From positions 1-64,000 of the forward strand of contig NZ_AULB01000008.1 of NCBI RefSeq assembly GCF_000425065.1: DNA of 64,000 bases, written 5' to 3'. Both the position numbers and the translations under genes were made by a program. Source of the stretch: Actinomadura rifamycini DSM 43936. Lineage in GTDB: Bacteria; Actinomycetota; Actinomycetes; Streptosporangiales; Streptosporangiaceae. Under the pieces are notes generated by a model. It worked only from the letters and a program-made list of their open reading frames with translations. It ran no database searches and was not told the DNA's origin. Positions 1 to 9,606 of the stretch are shown piece by piece (within the stretch, counting starts at the first letter, position 1; each line of letters opens with the position of its first letter).

Positions 1-589
<589 letters not shown>

Positions 590-593
<4 letters not shown>

Positions 594-2053
594 CCGTGGC
601 GCCGCCCGACCGCTCGCTCGTCCGGCTCCTGGCGGAGTGGCTGCCCCGGCAGCGGTGGTTCGGCGGGAAGCACCGCCCGATCGACGGGCTGTCGATCGGC
701 ACCGCGACCGTGCTGCGGCCGGGCGACCCGGGCCTGCACCACCTCGTCCTCGACGTCGGGCAGGACGGCGCCACCGACCGGTACCAGCTCCTGCTCGGCG
801 TCCGCCGCGTCCTGCCGGAACGGCTGCGGCCCGGCGAGATCGGGCGGCTCGCGGCGGCGGGCGGCGGCGTCGAGCACGTCTACGACGCGGCCCACGACCC
901 CGAACTGACCCGCCCGCTGCTCGCGCACATGGCGGCGGGCGACGCGCTCGGGCCCGTCCGGTTCCGGCACGCGCCCGGCGCCGCCATCCGCACCGACCTG
1001 GACGCGGCGCCCAGCCCGGCCGAGCAGAGCAACACCTCGCTGATCTTCGGGGACGCCTACATCTGCAAGCTGTTCCGCCGGCTGGCGCCGGGCGTGAACC
1101 CCGACCTGGAGATCAACCTCGCGCTGTCCCGGCAGGGCTGCGCGCACGTCCCGGCCGTCCACGGCTGGATGGAGCTCGACCCGGCCGCGGGCGGGGACGA
1201 GGGCGGCGAGCCGGTCACGCTGGCGCTGCTGTCGGAGTACCTGCGGACCGGGACCGACGGCTGGCAGCTCGCCCTCACCAGCGTCCGCGACTGGTTCGCG
1301 CAGCCCGAACCGCCCGCGCCGCCCGGCACCGGGCCCGGCGCGGCGCCCGCCCCGGCGGCGCGGGACGCCGGCGCCGCCGGGGGCGACTTCGCGGCGGAGG
1401 CGGAACGGCTCGGCGCGGCGACCGCGCAGGTGCACCGCGACCTCGCCGCCGCGTTCGGGGTGACCGAGGCCCCGCCGGACGAGCTGCGGGCCCGGGTCGC
1501 GGACATGAACGAGCAGCTCTCGCAGGTCAGCTCGGCCGTCCCGGACCTGCGCCCGTACACCGCGGCGATCCGCGAGGTGTTCGCGCGGTGCGCGGCGAAC
1601 GCGCGGCCGCTGCCGTTCCAGCGCGTCCACGGCGACTACCACCTGGGGCAGGCGATGCGGACCGGCACCGGGTGGGTGCTGCTGGACTTCGAGGGCGAGC
1701 CCGCCCGGACGCCGCGGGAGCGGCGGGCGCTCGGCCACCCGCTGCGGGACGTCGCGGGGATGCTGCGCTCGTTCGAGTACGCGGCGCGGTACCTGCAGGC
1801 CGGGGACGGCGGCGACGCTCCCCCGGCGGCCGCCGCGGCCGTCGAGGAGCGGGCGCGGGCGTGGGCGGAGCGGAACCGGGCGGCGTTCTGCCGCGGGTAC
1901 GCGGCGGCGGGCGGCCCCGACCCGGTGGCGCACGCCGGGCTGCTGCGGGCCCTGGAGCTGGACAAGGCCGTCTACGAGGTCCGCTACGAGGCGCGCAACC
2001 GCCCGTCCTGGCTGCCCGTCCCGCTCCGCACCCTGGAGCGGCTGGCGGGCTGA
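590..2053 (+). CDS. mak: Maltokinase
   Basis: ATP-dependent maltokinase (Pep2/Mak, 487 aa) that makes maltose 1-phosphate, the GlgE donor for alpha-glucan synthesis. It begins at a GTG that overlaps the treS stop. The N-terminal cap has the family RWFGGK motif (about residues 20-25). The kinase core carries HGDYHLGQ with the presumed catalytic Asp349 and a metal-binding DFEGEP with Asp366. An Ala/Pro/Gly-rich insertion lies near residues 240-265. The C-terminal EVRYEARNRPSWLPVPL is typical of the family. It sits between treS and glgB, as expected for trehalose-to-glycogen conversion. glgE is not in the window and probably lies upstream. Confidence 0.93.
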
Positions 2054-2109
2054 CGGCCAGGCGGCGGCGCGGTAGGAGTCGGCGGCGCGGTCAGAGGTCG
2101 ATGGCGTAG

Positions 2110-2916
2110 TCAGAGGTCGATGGCGTAGTCGAGGACGACGCGGTCGGCGGGGAGCACGATGTCGCGGCACACCTCCATCACGCCGGGTCCCGACAGCAGC
2201 CGGCGGGTGATGGCGAGGACGGGCACGCCGCCGGTCAGCCGGAGCGTCTCCACCTCGTCGGGGGTCGGCATCCGCGACCGGACCGACTCCTCGACGCGCG
2301 TCGGCGGGTGCCCGAGGTAGGCCAGCTGCGCGAGCGTCCCGCCGGGCCACGGCTCCCGCGCAGGATCGGCGACCGGGGTGTCGCCGACCAGCGCCCACGG
2401 CAGGAAGTTCACCGAGATCTGCTGCGGTTCGTCCCGCGCGTAGAAGACGAACCGGCGGCGCAGCAGCTCCGTCCCGGGCGGCAGCTCGAACAGCGCGCCC
2501 AGTTCCGGGTCGGCGCGGACCCGGGTGAACTCCTTGTCGAGCCGGTACTCCTCCCAGGAGATCTTCTGGTCGCGGGTGAACGTCGTCTGCGGCGCGGCGT
2601 CCTGCTCGTCCGGGTCGGCGGGCGGACCGGCGGGCGGACCGGCGGGGGCGACGGGGGCGACGGCGCGGTACCGGTCCATGGCGACGCGGCGGACGGGCGG
2701 CCGGATCCGGACGACGGTGCCGCCGCCGCGGCGCGTCTCGACGAGGCCCTCGCCGCGCAGCACCCCGATGGCCTGCCGCGCGACGATCTCCGAGACGCCG
2801 TGCGCCCGCCGCAGCTGCGCCATGGTCGGCAGCCGCGATCCCGGCGGGAGGCTGCCGTCCCGGATCCCTTCTCGCAGCGTGTCGGCGATGCGCAGATAGG
2901 CGGGACGGTCCGGCAC
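2110..2916 (-). CDS. GntR-family transcriptional regulator with UTRA domain
   Basis: A 268-aa HutC/GntR-type regulator. Residues 1-70 form the winged helix (YLRIADTLREGIRDGSLPPG, then a recognition helix near IVARQAIGVL). From about residue 85 an effector-binding UTRA domain follows, with ISWEEYRLDKEFTRV and a C-terminal DIVLPADRVVLDYAIDL. The GTG at 2916 was chosen because GGAGG lies about 9 bases upstream; the frame continues open further 5' without a better site. It converges on mak and is divergent from the small gene at 3146. The ligand cannot be read from sequence; a sugar or sugar phosphate linked to the neighbouring glycogen genes is only a guess. A 17-base direct repeat spans its stop (2102-2130). 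Confidence 0.85.
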   Translation of the reverse strand: MPDRPAYLRIADTLREGIRDGSLPPGSRLPTMAQLRRAHGVSEIVARQAIGVLRGEGLVETRRGGGTVVRIRPPVRRVAMDRYRAVAPVAPAGPPAGPPADPDEQDAAPQTTFTRDQKISWEEYRLDKEFTRVRADPELGALFELPPGTELLRRRFVFYARDEPQQISVNFLPWALVGDTPVADPAREPWPGGTLAQLAYLGHPPTRVEESVRSRMPTPDEVETLRLTGGVPVLAITRRLLSGPGVMEVCRDIVLPADRVVLDYAIDL

Positions 2917-3145
2917 GGGCGTCCACCTCCCTTTCCTCGGCGCGCCCCGCCGCCGCACGGTCCGCGGCGCGGCGCTCCCTCCGGCGTTCGATCCGGCGTT
3001 CGATTCTCGGCGGCCCCTCCGGTCCCTTCCATCCCTGCTCGGCGCTATCCCCGGGGGCACGGTCCGCTTACGGACAGCTTGACACCTTCAAGGCTGAGTA
3101 AGACTTTTGTATACAGAAAGCCGCCTCGGGGAAAGGACGACCTTG

Positions 3146-3364
3146 ATGGGCGACTTCGACGATCTGAAGACGGCCATCGAGACGGAGTTTCCGGGCTGGC
3201 AGGTCTGGCGCAGCGACGCGGGGCGCTGGTACGCGACGCGCAGCGGCGACCTCACCGACGCCCAACTGCAGGCGGGATATGCGATGACGGTGGCCGCAGA
3301 CGACTCGGCGGGCCTGCGCGCGCTGCTGCGCGAGCAGACCGGAGAGGGGCGCGGCGACCGGTGA
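3146..3364 (+). CDS. Small conserved acidic protein, unknown function
   Basis: A 72-aa protein starting MGDFDDLKTAIE, preceded by GAAAGGA (3131-3137) at good spacing. An upstream in-frame ATG at 3107 has no ribosome-binding site. The core FPGWQVWRSDAGRWYATR resembles small actinomycete proteins annotated only as hypothetical. A helical second half contains LTDAQLQAGYAMTVAADD. No signal peptide or membrane segment is seen. It follows a probable divergent promoter shared with the GntR gene: the AT-richer stretch at 3075-3120 contains TTGACA at 3078. I do not know its function. Confidence 0.7.
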   Translation: MGDFDDLKTAIETEFPGWQVWRSDAGRWYATRSGDLTDAQLQAGYAMTVAADDSAGLRALLREQTGEGRGDR

Positions 3365-3829
3365 CGCGGACGCGGGGACCGTCGCGGCCCGGCCCGTGCG
3401 CGGGGCCGGACCGGGCCGGGGCGGGACGGGACGACAGGTACTTGTGTCTCTGGAGTGACACCAAAGTGGAGCCCGGGGCGGAGGGGTCGATGTAGCCCCT
3501 GGGGCCATATGGACGTGACCGTACGGGCGGCGCCTTTCCGCGCGACCCCAAACAAAGAGTGGCGCCTCCCGTACGGTCGCAACTTTTCCGCTGAGAATCC
3601 CACCGGACGCCAAGAATTGTTCGGCGGCCCGAAGCGCCGCCCGTCCACCGCCGAGAGAGGCACAACCGTCACAAGACGGTGCATCCTCCCCGATCGCAAC
3701 CCCCGCCCCCTGAACGGATCGCAATCTGTTGGAAAGGGGTCGGTCCGCTCATGTGAAACACGCCGATCTCGGGGCACTCATCCCTGTGGAAACGACGACC
3801 GGGGACGGGGACGAGGAGGCCATGACGCC
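3365..3829. other. 465-base intergenic leader upstream of glgB
   Basis: No convincing gene is present. The stretch holds a GTGTC-N8-GACAC dyad (about 3444-3461), a short GCCCC-T-GGGGC palindrome (3495-3505) and the large inverted repeat described separately (3517-3578). The frame of glgB is open through much of this region, but its translation is basic and unlike any GlgB N-terminus. This is probably the promoter and 5' leader of glgB. Confidence 0.5.
3517..3578. repeat. 18-bp-arm inverted repeat (stem-loop) before glgB
   Basis: Arm GACCGTACGGGCGGCGCC (3517-3534) is complementary to 3561-3578 except for one mismatch, around a 26-base loop that is comparatively A-rich. There is no T-run, and the downstream gene is 250 bases away, so it could be a leader structure, a terminator of the small upstream gene, or a binding site. 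The function is not known. Confidence 0.6.
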
Positions 3830-6112
3830 ATGGCGCGGGTGACGCACGCGGAGATCGACAGGCTCGTCGGCGGCGACCACCACGATCCGCACGGCGTCCT
3901 CGGGGCCCATCCCGGCCGCTCGGGCGTCACCGTCCGGGCGCTGCGGCCGCTCGCCGAACGGGTCGAGGTCGTCCTGCCGAACGGCGACCGGCACCCGCTC
4001 CGGCACGTCCACCAGGGCGTGTTCGCGGGCACCCTGCCGATCGGCTCGTCGCTGTCGGGCGACGACGAGGACGAGGCGCCGCTCGCGGTGCCCGACTACC
4101 GGCTCGCCGTCGCCTACGGCGACGGGGTCGAGAACGTCCAGGACGACCCGTACCGGCACCTACCGACGCTCGGCGAGCTGGACCTGCACCTCATCAGCGA
4201 GGGCCGGCACGAGGAGCTGTGGCACGCCCTCGGCGCCCGCGTCCGCACCTACACGTCGGCGTTCGGCCAGGTCACCGGCACCGCGTTCGCGGTGTGGGCG
4301 CCGACCGCGCGCGGCGTCCGGGTCGTCGGCGACTTCAACCACTGGGACGGGCGCGCCCACCCCATGCGGTCGCTGGGCTCCACCGGTGTCTGGGAGCTGT
4401 TCGTCCCGGGCGTCGGCGACGGGACGTGCTACAAGTTCGAGATCCTCGGCGCCGACGGGCACTGGCGCACGAAGGCCGACCCGATGGCGCGCTTCACCGA
4501 GCGCCCGCCGGCGACCGCGTCCCGCGTGTTCACGTCGTCCTACGAGTGGGGCGACGCCGAGTGGATGGACGCCCGCAAGCAGCACGACTGGCTGCACGAG
4601 CCCATGAGCGTGTACGAGGTCCACCTCGGCTCGTGGCGTCCCGGCCTCGGCTACCGGGAGCTGGCAGAGGAACTCACCGCGTACGTCAAGGACATGGGGT
4701 TCACGCACGTCGAACTCCTGCCCGTCACCGAGCATCCCTACGGGCCGTCCTGGGGCTACCAGGTGACGTCCTATTACGCCCCCACGTCCCGTTTCGGGGA
4801 CCCGGACGACTTCCGGCACCTCGTCGACCGGCTGCACCAGGCGGGCATCGGCGTCCTCATGGACTGGGTCCCCGCCCACTTCCCCAAGGACGAGTGGGCC
4901 CTCGCCCGGTTCGACGGCACCGCCCTGTACGAGCACGACGACCCGGCGCGCGGCGAGCACCCCGACTGGGGGACGCTCGTGTTCAACTACGGCCGCGCCG
5001 AGGTCCGCAACTTCCTCGTCGCGAACGCGTCGTACTGGCTGGAGGAGTTCCACATCGACGGGCTCCGCGTGGACGCCGTCGCGTCGATGCTGTACCTGGA
5101 CTACTCCCGCGAAGAGGGCGGCTGGACCCCGAACGTGTACGGCGGGCGCGAGAACCTGGAGGCCATCTCCTTCCTCCAGGAGATGAACGCCACGGTCTAC
5201 AAGCGCAACCCCGGGATCATCACGGTCGCCGAGGAGTCGACCGCCTGGCCCGGCGTGTCCCGCCCCACCCACCTGGGCGGCCTCGGGTTCGGCTTCAAGT
5301 GGAACATGGGGTGGATGCACGACACGCTGGAGTACCTGCGCCACGAACCGGTGTTCCGGCACTACCACCACAACGAGATCACGTTCTCGCTCATGTACGC
5401 GTTCTCGGAGAACTACGTCCTGCCGCTGTCGCACGACGAGGTCGTCCACGGGAAGGGCTCGCTGCTCAGCAAGATGCCCGGCGACACGTGGCAGAAGTTC
5501 GCCGGGCTGCGCGCGCTCCTGGCCTACATGTGGTCGCACCCCGGCAAGCAGCTCCTGTTCATGGGGCAGGAGTTCGGGCAGGGCGCCGAATGGGCCGAGG
5601 AGCGCCCCCTGGACTGGTGGCTGCTGGAGAACGCCGCCGAGGGCGCGAACCACCTCGGCCTGCAGAAGCTCGTCCGCGACCTCAACCTCGCCTACCGCGG
5701 GGAACCCGCGCTGTGGACCCGCGACAGCGACCACGAGGGGTTCCGCTGGATCGACGGGAACGACGCGGGCGGCAACTCGCTCTCCTACCTGCGGTACGGG
5801 ACGGCGCCCGAGGCCGGCACGCCGGGCGGTGCGGCGGGCGGTGCGGCGGGCGGTGCGGCGGGCGCGGCCGAACCGCCGGTCGTCGCCTGCGTGGTCAACT
5901 TCTCCGGGAACCCGCACGAGGACTACCGGCTCGGGCTCCCCCGCACCGGCGGCTGGCGCGAGATCCTCAACACCGACGTGTACGAGTACGGCGGCAGCGG
6001 CGTCGGCAACCTCGGCCGCATCGAGGCCGTCGCCGAACCCTGCCACGGGCTGCCCGCGTCGGCCGTCCTGCGCGTCCCGCCGCTCGGCGCCGTCTGGTTC
6101 GCGCCCGAATAG
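3830..6112 (+). CDS. glgB: 1,4-alpha-glucan branching enzyme
   Basis: GH13 branching enzyme (760 aa) that cuts alpha-1,4 chains and re-attaches them as alpha-1,6 branches in glycogen. The ATG at 3830 ([20 protein letters not shown]) follows GAGGAGG and gives the usual family length. Order: an N-terminal beta domain, CBM48 (about 140-225; [20 protein letters not shown]), then the catalytic barrel. The nucleophile is Asp415 (GLRVDAV), the acid/base Glu468 (TVAEEST) and the third carboxylate Asp536 ([12 protein letters not shown]). A Gly/Ala linker encoded by a perfect 12-bp tandem repeat interrupts the C-terminal beta domain near residue 670. Together with treS and mak it completes glucan assembly from trehalose. 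Confidence 0.97.
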   Translation: MARVTHAEIDRLVGGDHHDPHGVLGAHPGRSGVTVRALRPLAERVEVVLPNGDRHPLRHVHQGVFAGTLPIGSSLSGDDEDEAPLAVPDYRLAVAYGDGVENVQDDPYRHLPTLGELDLHLISEGRHEELWHALGARVRTYTSAFGQVTGTAFAVWAPTARGVRVVGDFNHWDGRAHPMRSLGSTGVWELFVPGVGDGTCYKFEILGADGHWRTKADPMARFTERPPATASRVFTSSYEWGDAEWMDARKQHDWLHEPMSVYEVHLGSWRPGLGYRELAEELTAYVKDMGFTHVELLPVTEHPYGPSWGYQVTSYYAPTSRFGDPDDFRHLVDRLHQAGIGVLMDWVPAHFPKDEWALARFDGTALYEHDDPARGEHPDWGTLVFNYGRAEVRNFLVANASYWLEEFHIDGLRVDAVASMLYLDYSREEGGWTPNVYGGRENLEAISFLQEMNATVYKRNPGIITVAEESTAWPGVSRPTHLGGLGFGFKWNMGWMHDTLEYLRHEPVFRHYHHNEITFSLMYAFSENYVLPLSHDEVVHGKGSLLSKMPGDTWQKFAGLRALLAYMWSHPGKQLLFMGQEFGQGAEWAEERPLDWWLLENAAEGANHLGLQKLVRDLNLAYRGEPALWTRDSDHEGFRWIDGNDAGGNSLSYLRYGTAPEAGTPGGAAGGAAGGAAGAAEPPVVACVVNFSGNPHEDYRLGLPRTGGWREILNTDVYEYGGSGVGNLGRIEAVAEPCHGLPASAVLRVPPLGAVWFAPE
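5825..5860 (+). repeat. 12-bp x3 in-frame tandem repeat inside glgB
   Basis: Three identical units of GGCGGTGCGGCG encode Gly-Gly-Ala-Ala repeats in a surface linker of the branching enzyme C-terminal domain. Because the unit is a multiple of three, copy-number slippage would keep the frame. Confidence 0.85.
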
Positions 6113-6150
6113 CCCGGCCGCCCGTCGGCGCCGCTCAATAGAGTTGCCCC

Positions 6151-6519
6151 ATGAGCGCCGACCGCCAGCACCTCCACCTCGTCCCGAACCGGTTCACCGT
6201 GGGGCACCTGCCGCACGCGACGTTCCCCGAGGACGACGAGTGGATCGCGCTCGTCCGCGCGCCGGAGGGCCTCACCGTCGTCCGCGAGGCGTCCCCGTAC
6301 GGCGACGCGCAGCGCTGGGTCGGCTTCTACGGCGACCCGGGGGACGGCCTCGACGTCCCCGGCGTGCTCGCCGCGATCACCGGCCCGCTCGCCGGCGCCG
6401 GCGTCCCGGTGTTCGTCGCCTCCACCTACCACGCCGACCTCGTCCTCGTGCCCGAGCACTCCCAGAAGTCCGCCGCCGACGCGCTCCGCGCCGCCGGGCA
6501 CCGCGTCGACGGCGCGTAA
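6151..6519 (+). CDS. ACT-domain (CASTOR/POLLUX-like) protein
   Basis: A 122-aa single-domain protein resembling the ACT_7 family of stand-alone small-molecule sensors. The fold is suggested by EWIALVRAPEGLTVVREAS, then a central GVLAAITGPLAGAGVPVFV segment and the final strand/helix TYHADLVLVPEHSQKSAADAL. ACT domains usually bind amino acids. The ligand and any partner are not evident. The gene lies 38 bases after glgB in the same direction, so it could be read through from it, but no shared function is implied. Its stop codon forms part of a 10-bp tandem repeat. Confidence 0.75.
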   Translation: MSADRQHLHLVPNRFTVGHLPHATFPEDDEWIALVRAPEGLTVVREASPYGDAQRWVGFYGDPGDGLDVPGVLAAITGPLAGAGVPVFVASTYHADLVLVPEHSQKSAADALRAAGHRVDGA

Positions 6520-6560
6520 CGCCCCGTAACGTCCTATAACGCCCTGTAACGAGCCGTAAC
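6511..6560. repeat. Five 10-bp tandem units ending in TAAC
   Basis: Consecutive decamers GGCGCGTAAC, GCCCCGTAAC, GTCCTATAAC, GCCCTGTAAC and GAGCCGTAAC, then a further G. The array starts inside the ACT gene, provides its TAA stop and fills the 47-base gap to the convergent Nudix gene. Period 10 places every TAAC on the same DNA face. Confidence 0.8.
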
Positions 6561-6566
6561 GGCCGG

Positions 6567-7460
6567 TCAGAGCCGGTCGAGGAGCCAGCGGGGGCCGGTG
6601 ACGGCCGCGCCCGCCGCCGCGCAGCGGGCCCGCAGCTCCCGGTCGGCCGTCACCACCAGGTGCACGGTGCCGGGCGCGGGATCCGCCACGAGGTCCACGA
6701 TGTGGTCGTCGCCGCTGCCGGGCGCCGCCGTGACCCGCACGCCGTCCACCGGCTCGTCCGCGACGCCCCGCGCCTGCCCTTCCACGACCAGGACGACCTC
6801 CGGGAAGCAGCGGTCGAACGGCACGAGCCCGTCCGGAACGCCCGTCACTCCCCCGTCCAGCGCCTTCAGGTCGTCCCGCAGGCGGGCGTTCGCCCCCGCC
6901 CGGTCCTTCCACCACCCGAAGTGCTCGCCCCGACCAACCGACCCCGACCGACCTCCCATCCGCGCGCCCACCACGTTCGCCGCGTCCACCACGAGGACGA
7001 GGCGGCGCATGGCGTCCTTCAGGCGCGGCCACGACCGGGCGAACGGCTCGAACAGCTTGTGCGACGTGACGTCCTCGACCCGTACCCAGCGGGCGCCGCG
7101 CGTCTCGGCCGACGCGGCCCGCACCGCGGCCCGCTCGGGCAGCTCGCCGATCACCGAGGTGAAGAACCAGCCGCCGTGGTCCTCGACGCTGGTGCCGTGG
7201 ACGGTCACGGCCCCGGTGTCGAGCGTGCACTCCTCGGCCGTCTCGCGCAGCGCGCCCGTCACGGCGTCCTCGTGGCTGTGCAGGGCGCCGCCGAACATGC
7301 CCCAGGTGCCGCCGCCGAGCCCCCACCACGCGCGCTGCTGCAGCAGCGTCCATACCTGGCCGTCCGGATCCCGGTGGTAGGCGAGCAGCCCCGCCGCGCC
7401 GAACCGTCCCCAGTGGCGGTGCCCCTGCGCGCAGTCGGCCCACCCGTCGCCGTCACCCAT
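6567..7460 (-). CDS. Nudix hydrolase fused to a NYN/PIN-like domain
   Basis: A 297-aa two-domain protein. The N-terminal half (to about residue 150) is a Nudix hydrolase with GGALHSHEDAVTGALRETAE then E, fitting GX5EX7REUXEE; the usual final Gly of the box is Thr. Such enzymes hydrolyse nucleoside diphosphates linked to another group. The C-terminal half begins LVLVVDAANVVGAR and ends in HLVVTADRELRARCAAAGA, the acidic pattern of NYN/PIN-type nucleases, often annotated in actinomycetes as an NTP pyrophosphohydrolase. An alternative ATG lies four codons upstream (7472). The gene converges on the ACT gene and is divergent from the kinase at 7554. Substrate unknown. Confidence 0.8.
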   Translation of the reverse strand: MGDGDGWADCAQGHRHWGRFGAAGLLAYHRDPDGQVWTLLQQRAWWGLGGGTWGMFGGALHSHEDAVTGALRETAEECTLDTGAVTVHGTSVEDHGGWFFTSVIGELPERAAVRAASAETRGARWVRVEDVTSHKLFEPFARSWPRLKDAMRRLVLVVDAANVVGARMGGRSGSVGRGEHFGWWKDRAGANARLRDDLKALDGGVTGVPDGLVPFDRCFPEVVLVVEGQARGVADEPVDGVRVTAAPGSGDDHIVDLVADPAPGTVHLVVTADRELRARCAAAGAAVTGPRWLLDRL

Positions 7461-7553
7461 GCAGCCGACCATATCCGCTGCTCGGGCGCTCGCGAGGGCA
7501 AGTACCGTGGTGAGGTCCGCCCGGCGTCCCGCCGGTCCCGCACGAGGAGAGAG

Positions 7554-8963
7554 ATGCCGCCTGCCCCGCTCCAACCCGACGACCCCCGCACCGTCGGGCG
7601 GTTCCGCCTGACCGGGCGGCTCGGCGAGGGCGGCCAGGGCGTCGTCTTCATCGGCGAGGGCCCCGCGGGCGAGCGCGTCGCCGTCAAGATGCTCAAGACC
7701 ACCGACGCGTCGGCCCGCGCGCGCTTCGCCCGCGAGATGGCGGCGGCCCAGCAGGTCGCGCCGTTCTGCACGGCCGCCGTCCTGGACGCCTCCGCGGACG
7801 CGGCCGTCCCGTACGTCGTCAGCGAGTACATCGACGGCCCCTCCCTGCAGGACCGCGTGCTGGAGCAGGGCCCGCTGCGGGAGGGCGAGCTGCAGCGGCT
7901 CGCCGTGAACACGGCCAGCGCCCTCGCCGCGATCCACGGCGCGGGGATCGTCCACCGCGACCTCAAGCCCGCGAACGTCCTGCTCGGCCCGGACGGCCCC
8001 CGCGTCGTCGACTTCGGGATCGCCCGCGCCATCGACGCCGAGACCCACACCCAGCTCGTCGGGACGCCCGCGTACTTCGCCCCCGAATGGCTGGAGGGGC
8101 ACCCGCCGACCGACCGGTCGGACGTCTTCGCGTGGGCGGGCACGATCGTGTACGCGGCCACGGGGCGCCCGCCGTTCGGCCCCGCCGACAGCATCCCCGC
8201 CGTCATGCACCGCATCGCGAACGGCGAACCGGACCTCGACGGGGTGCCGTCCGGGCTGGCGCCGCTGCTCACCGAGTGCCTCGCGAAGGACCCGTCCCGC
8301 CGCCCCACCGCGCGCGACCTGATGGTGCGGCTCGTCGACCCGTCCGCCCAGCACGGCCCCGCGCCCCTCCCCCCGCCGCCGGCGGGAGCCGCACCGGCCG
8401 CACCTGCTGGACCGGCCGCGGAGGCCCCGCGGCGCCGCGGGGGCGCCCGCGTCGCCGTCCCGGCCGTCGTCGCCGCGCTGGCGCTGCTCGCGGGCGGCTG
8501 GTTCGCCTTCGACGCGCTCACCGACGGCGGCGGCGGCGCCCCGCCCGCCGCGTCGTCCTCCTCCGGCGTCCCCGAAACGCCCGTGCAGCGCCCGTCCAGC
8601 CCGTCGCCGAGCCCGTCCGAGTCGTCCGACGGGCCGCTGCCCGCCGGGTTCGCGGGCACCTGGACCGGCACGGTCACCCAGACCGGCGGCATCACCATCG
8701 GGGACGCGAGCACCCAGGTCACGATCGAACTCGACGACGACGGCGAGGGCACCGCCGACTACACCGGGTGGGGCTGCCGGATGTCGATGTCCCTCACCGA
8801 GTCGGGTCGGTCCCGCGCCGAGTTCCGGGAGCACGTCGAGGACGGCACCGGCATCACCGGCTTCTGCATGGGCGGCGAGGTCACGCTGGAGCGCGTCTCC
8901 GGCGGCCTGCGGTACCGCGCGTCCGGCACCGGCGACGTCGAGGGCCTGCTCCGCGCCGGGTGA
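7554..8963 (+). CDS. Membrane-anchored serine/threonine protein kinase
   Basis: A 469-aa Hanks-type kinase (PknB-like). The cytoplasmic kinase domain (about 15-265) shows the glycine loop GRLGEGGQGVVF, the lysine of VAVKMLK, the catalytic loop HRDLKPANVLL, metal-binding DFGIARA and GTPAYFAPEW. A Pro/Ala-rich juxtamembrane stretch leads to one membrane segment (VAVPAVVAALALLAGGWFAF, about 302-321). A Ser/Pro linker and an extracellular beta-rich domain starting GTWTGTVTQTGG with two cysteines follow. No PASTA repeats are present, so the external part may sense something other than peptidoglycan. The ATG follows GAGGAGAG. The neighbours give no substrate clue. Confidence 0.93.
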   Translation: MPPAPLQPDDPRTVGRFRLTGRLGEGGQGVVFIGEGPAGERVAVKMLKTTDASARARFAREMAAAQQVAPFCTAAVLDASADAAVPYVVSEYIDGPSLQDRVLEQGPLREGELQRLAVNTASALAAIHGAGIVHRDLKPANVLLGPDGPRVVDFGIARAIDAETHTQLVGTPAYFAPEWLEGHPPTDRSDVFAWAGTIVYAATGRPPFGPADSIPAVMHRIANGEPDLDGVPSGLAPLLTECLAKDPSRRPTARDLMVRLVDPSAQHGPAPLPPPPAGAAPAAPAGPAAEAPRRRGGARVAVPAVVAALALLAGGWFAFDALTDGGGGAPPAASSSSGVPETPVQRPSSPSPSPSESSDGPLPAGFAGTWTGTVTQTGGITIGDASTQVTIELDDDGEGTADYTGWGCRMSMSLTESGRSRAEFREHVEDGTGITGFCMGGEVTLERVSGGLRYRASGTGDVEGLLRAG

Positions 8964-9045
8964 CCCGTGATGAACGGCACAGTGCCGCACCCCGCGCCCC
9001 CGAATACCATTCGGGACGGATGTGCGAGTCGATCAGGGAGCAGCG

Positions 9046-9525
9046 TTGAGCGTCGAAGCGGGACCGCAGGAGCATGCCGACATGTGGAACACGCTGTCGG
9101 GCGCCGAGCTGATCCGCGCGCTCGCCGACGGCCGGTTCCCCGAGATCTCCGACGTCAACGCCCACATCGGCCAGGTCATCACGGGCGCCGAACCGGGCCG
9201 GGTCGACATCTCCTGGACGCCCGGCGAGCACCTGTGCAACCCCGGCGGCACCGTCCACGGCGGCTACATCGCCATGATCATGGACAACGCGGTCTGCCTC
9301 GCGGGCTCCAGCACGTGCGAGCACTTCATGCCGATGCTCACCCTGAACCTGAACGTCGACTACCTGCGCGCCGTCCACGCGGGCCGCCCCTACACGGTCA
9401 CCGGCACCTGCGTCCACCCGGGCGGCACCCGCATGGTCGCGAACGCCCTCATCTCCGACGCCTCCGGCCGCCCCGTCGCCCAGGCGTCCGCCAGCGTCCT
9501 CCCCAACCGGGCCTTCGCCCGCTGA
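9046..9525 (+). CDS. PaaI-type hotdog-fold thioesterase
   Basis: A ~159-aa acyl-CoA thioesterase-like protein. The hotdog signature HLCNPGGTVHGGYIAMIMDN (about residues 68-87) carries the family HGG and the following helix with Asp. LNLNVDYLRAVHAGRPYTVTG gives the central strands. A TTG at 9046 is preferred because AGGGAGC lies just upstream; a GTG at 9022 in the same frame would add eight residues. The substrate cannot be deduced. Confidence 0.85.
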   Translation: MSVEAGPQEHADMWNTLSGAELIRALADGRFPEISDVNAHIGQVITGAEPGRVDISWTPGEHLCNPGGTVHGGYIAMIMDNAVCLAGSSTCEHFMPMLTLNLNVDYLRAVHAGRPYTVTGTCVHPGGTRMVANALISDASGRPVAQASASVLPNRAFAR

Positions 9526-9606
9526 CCCGTTTCCGAGACCCCGCCCCGCGAGGCCCCGGTCGCAGGGGGTCGCCCCCCTGGACGACACAGCACATAGGCT
9601 GAACGC

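Noticed and set aside
2916..3060. Longer GntR protein starting at 3060
   Set aside because: The additional 48 residues are Arg/Gly/Ser/Pro-rich and precede a normal winged-helix start with its own ribosome-binding site.
3455..3829. In-frame N-terminal extension of glgB by 125 codons
   Set aside because: Extension is basic and unlike GlgB; ATG 3830 has a good ribosome-binding site and gives normal length.
6511..6560. CRISPR or toxin-type repeat array
   Set aside because: Units are only 10 bases, without spacers, and no cas genes are near.
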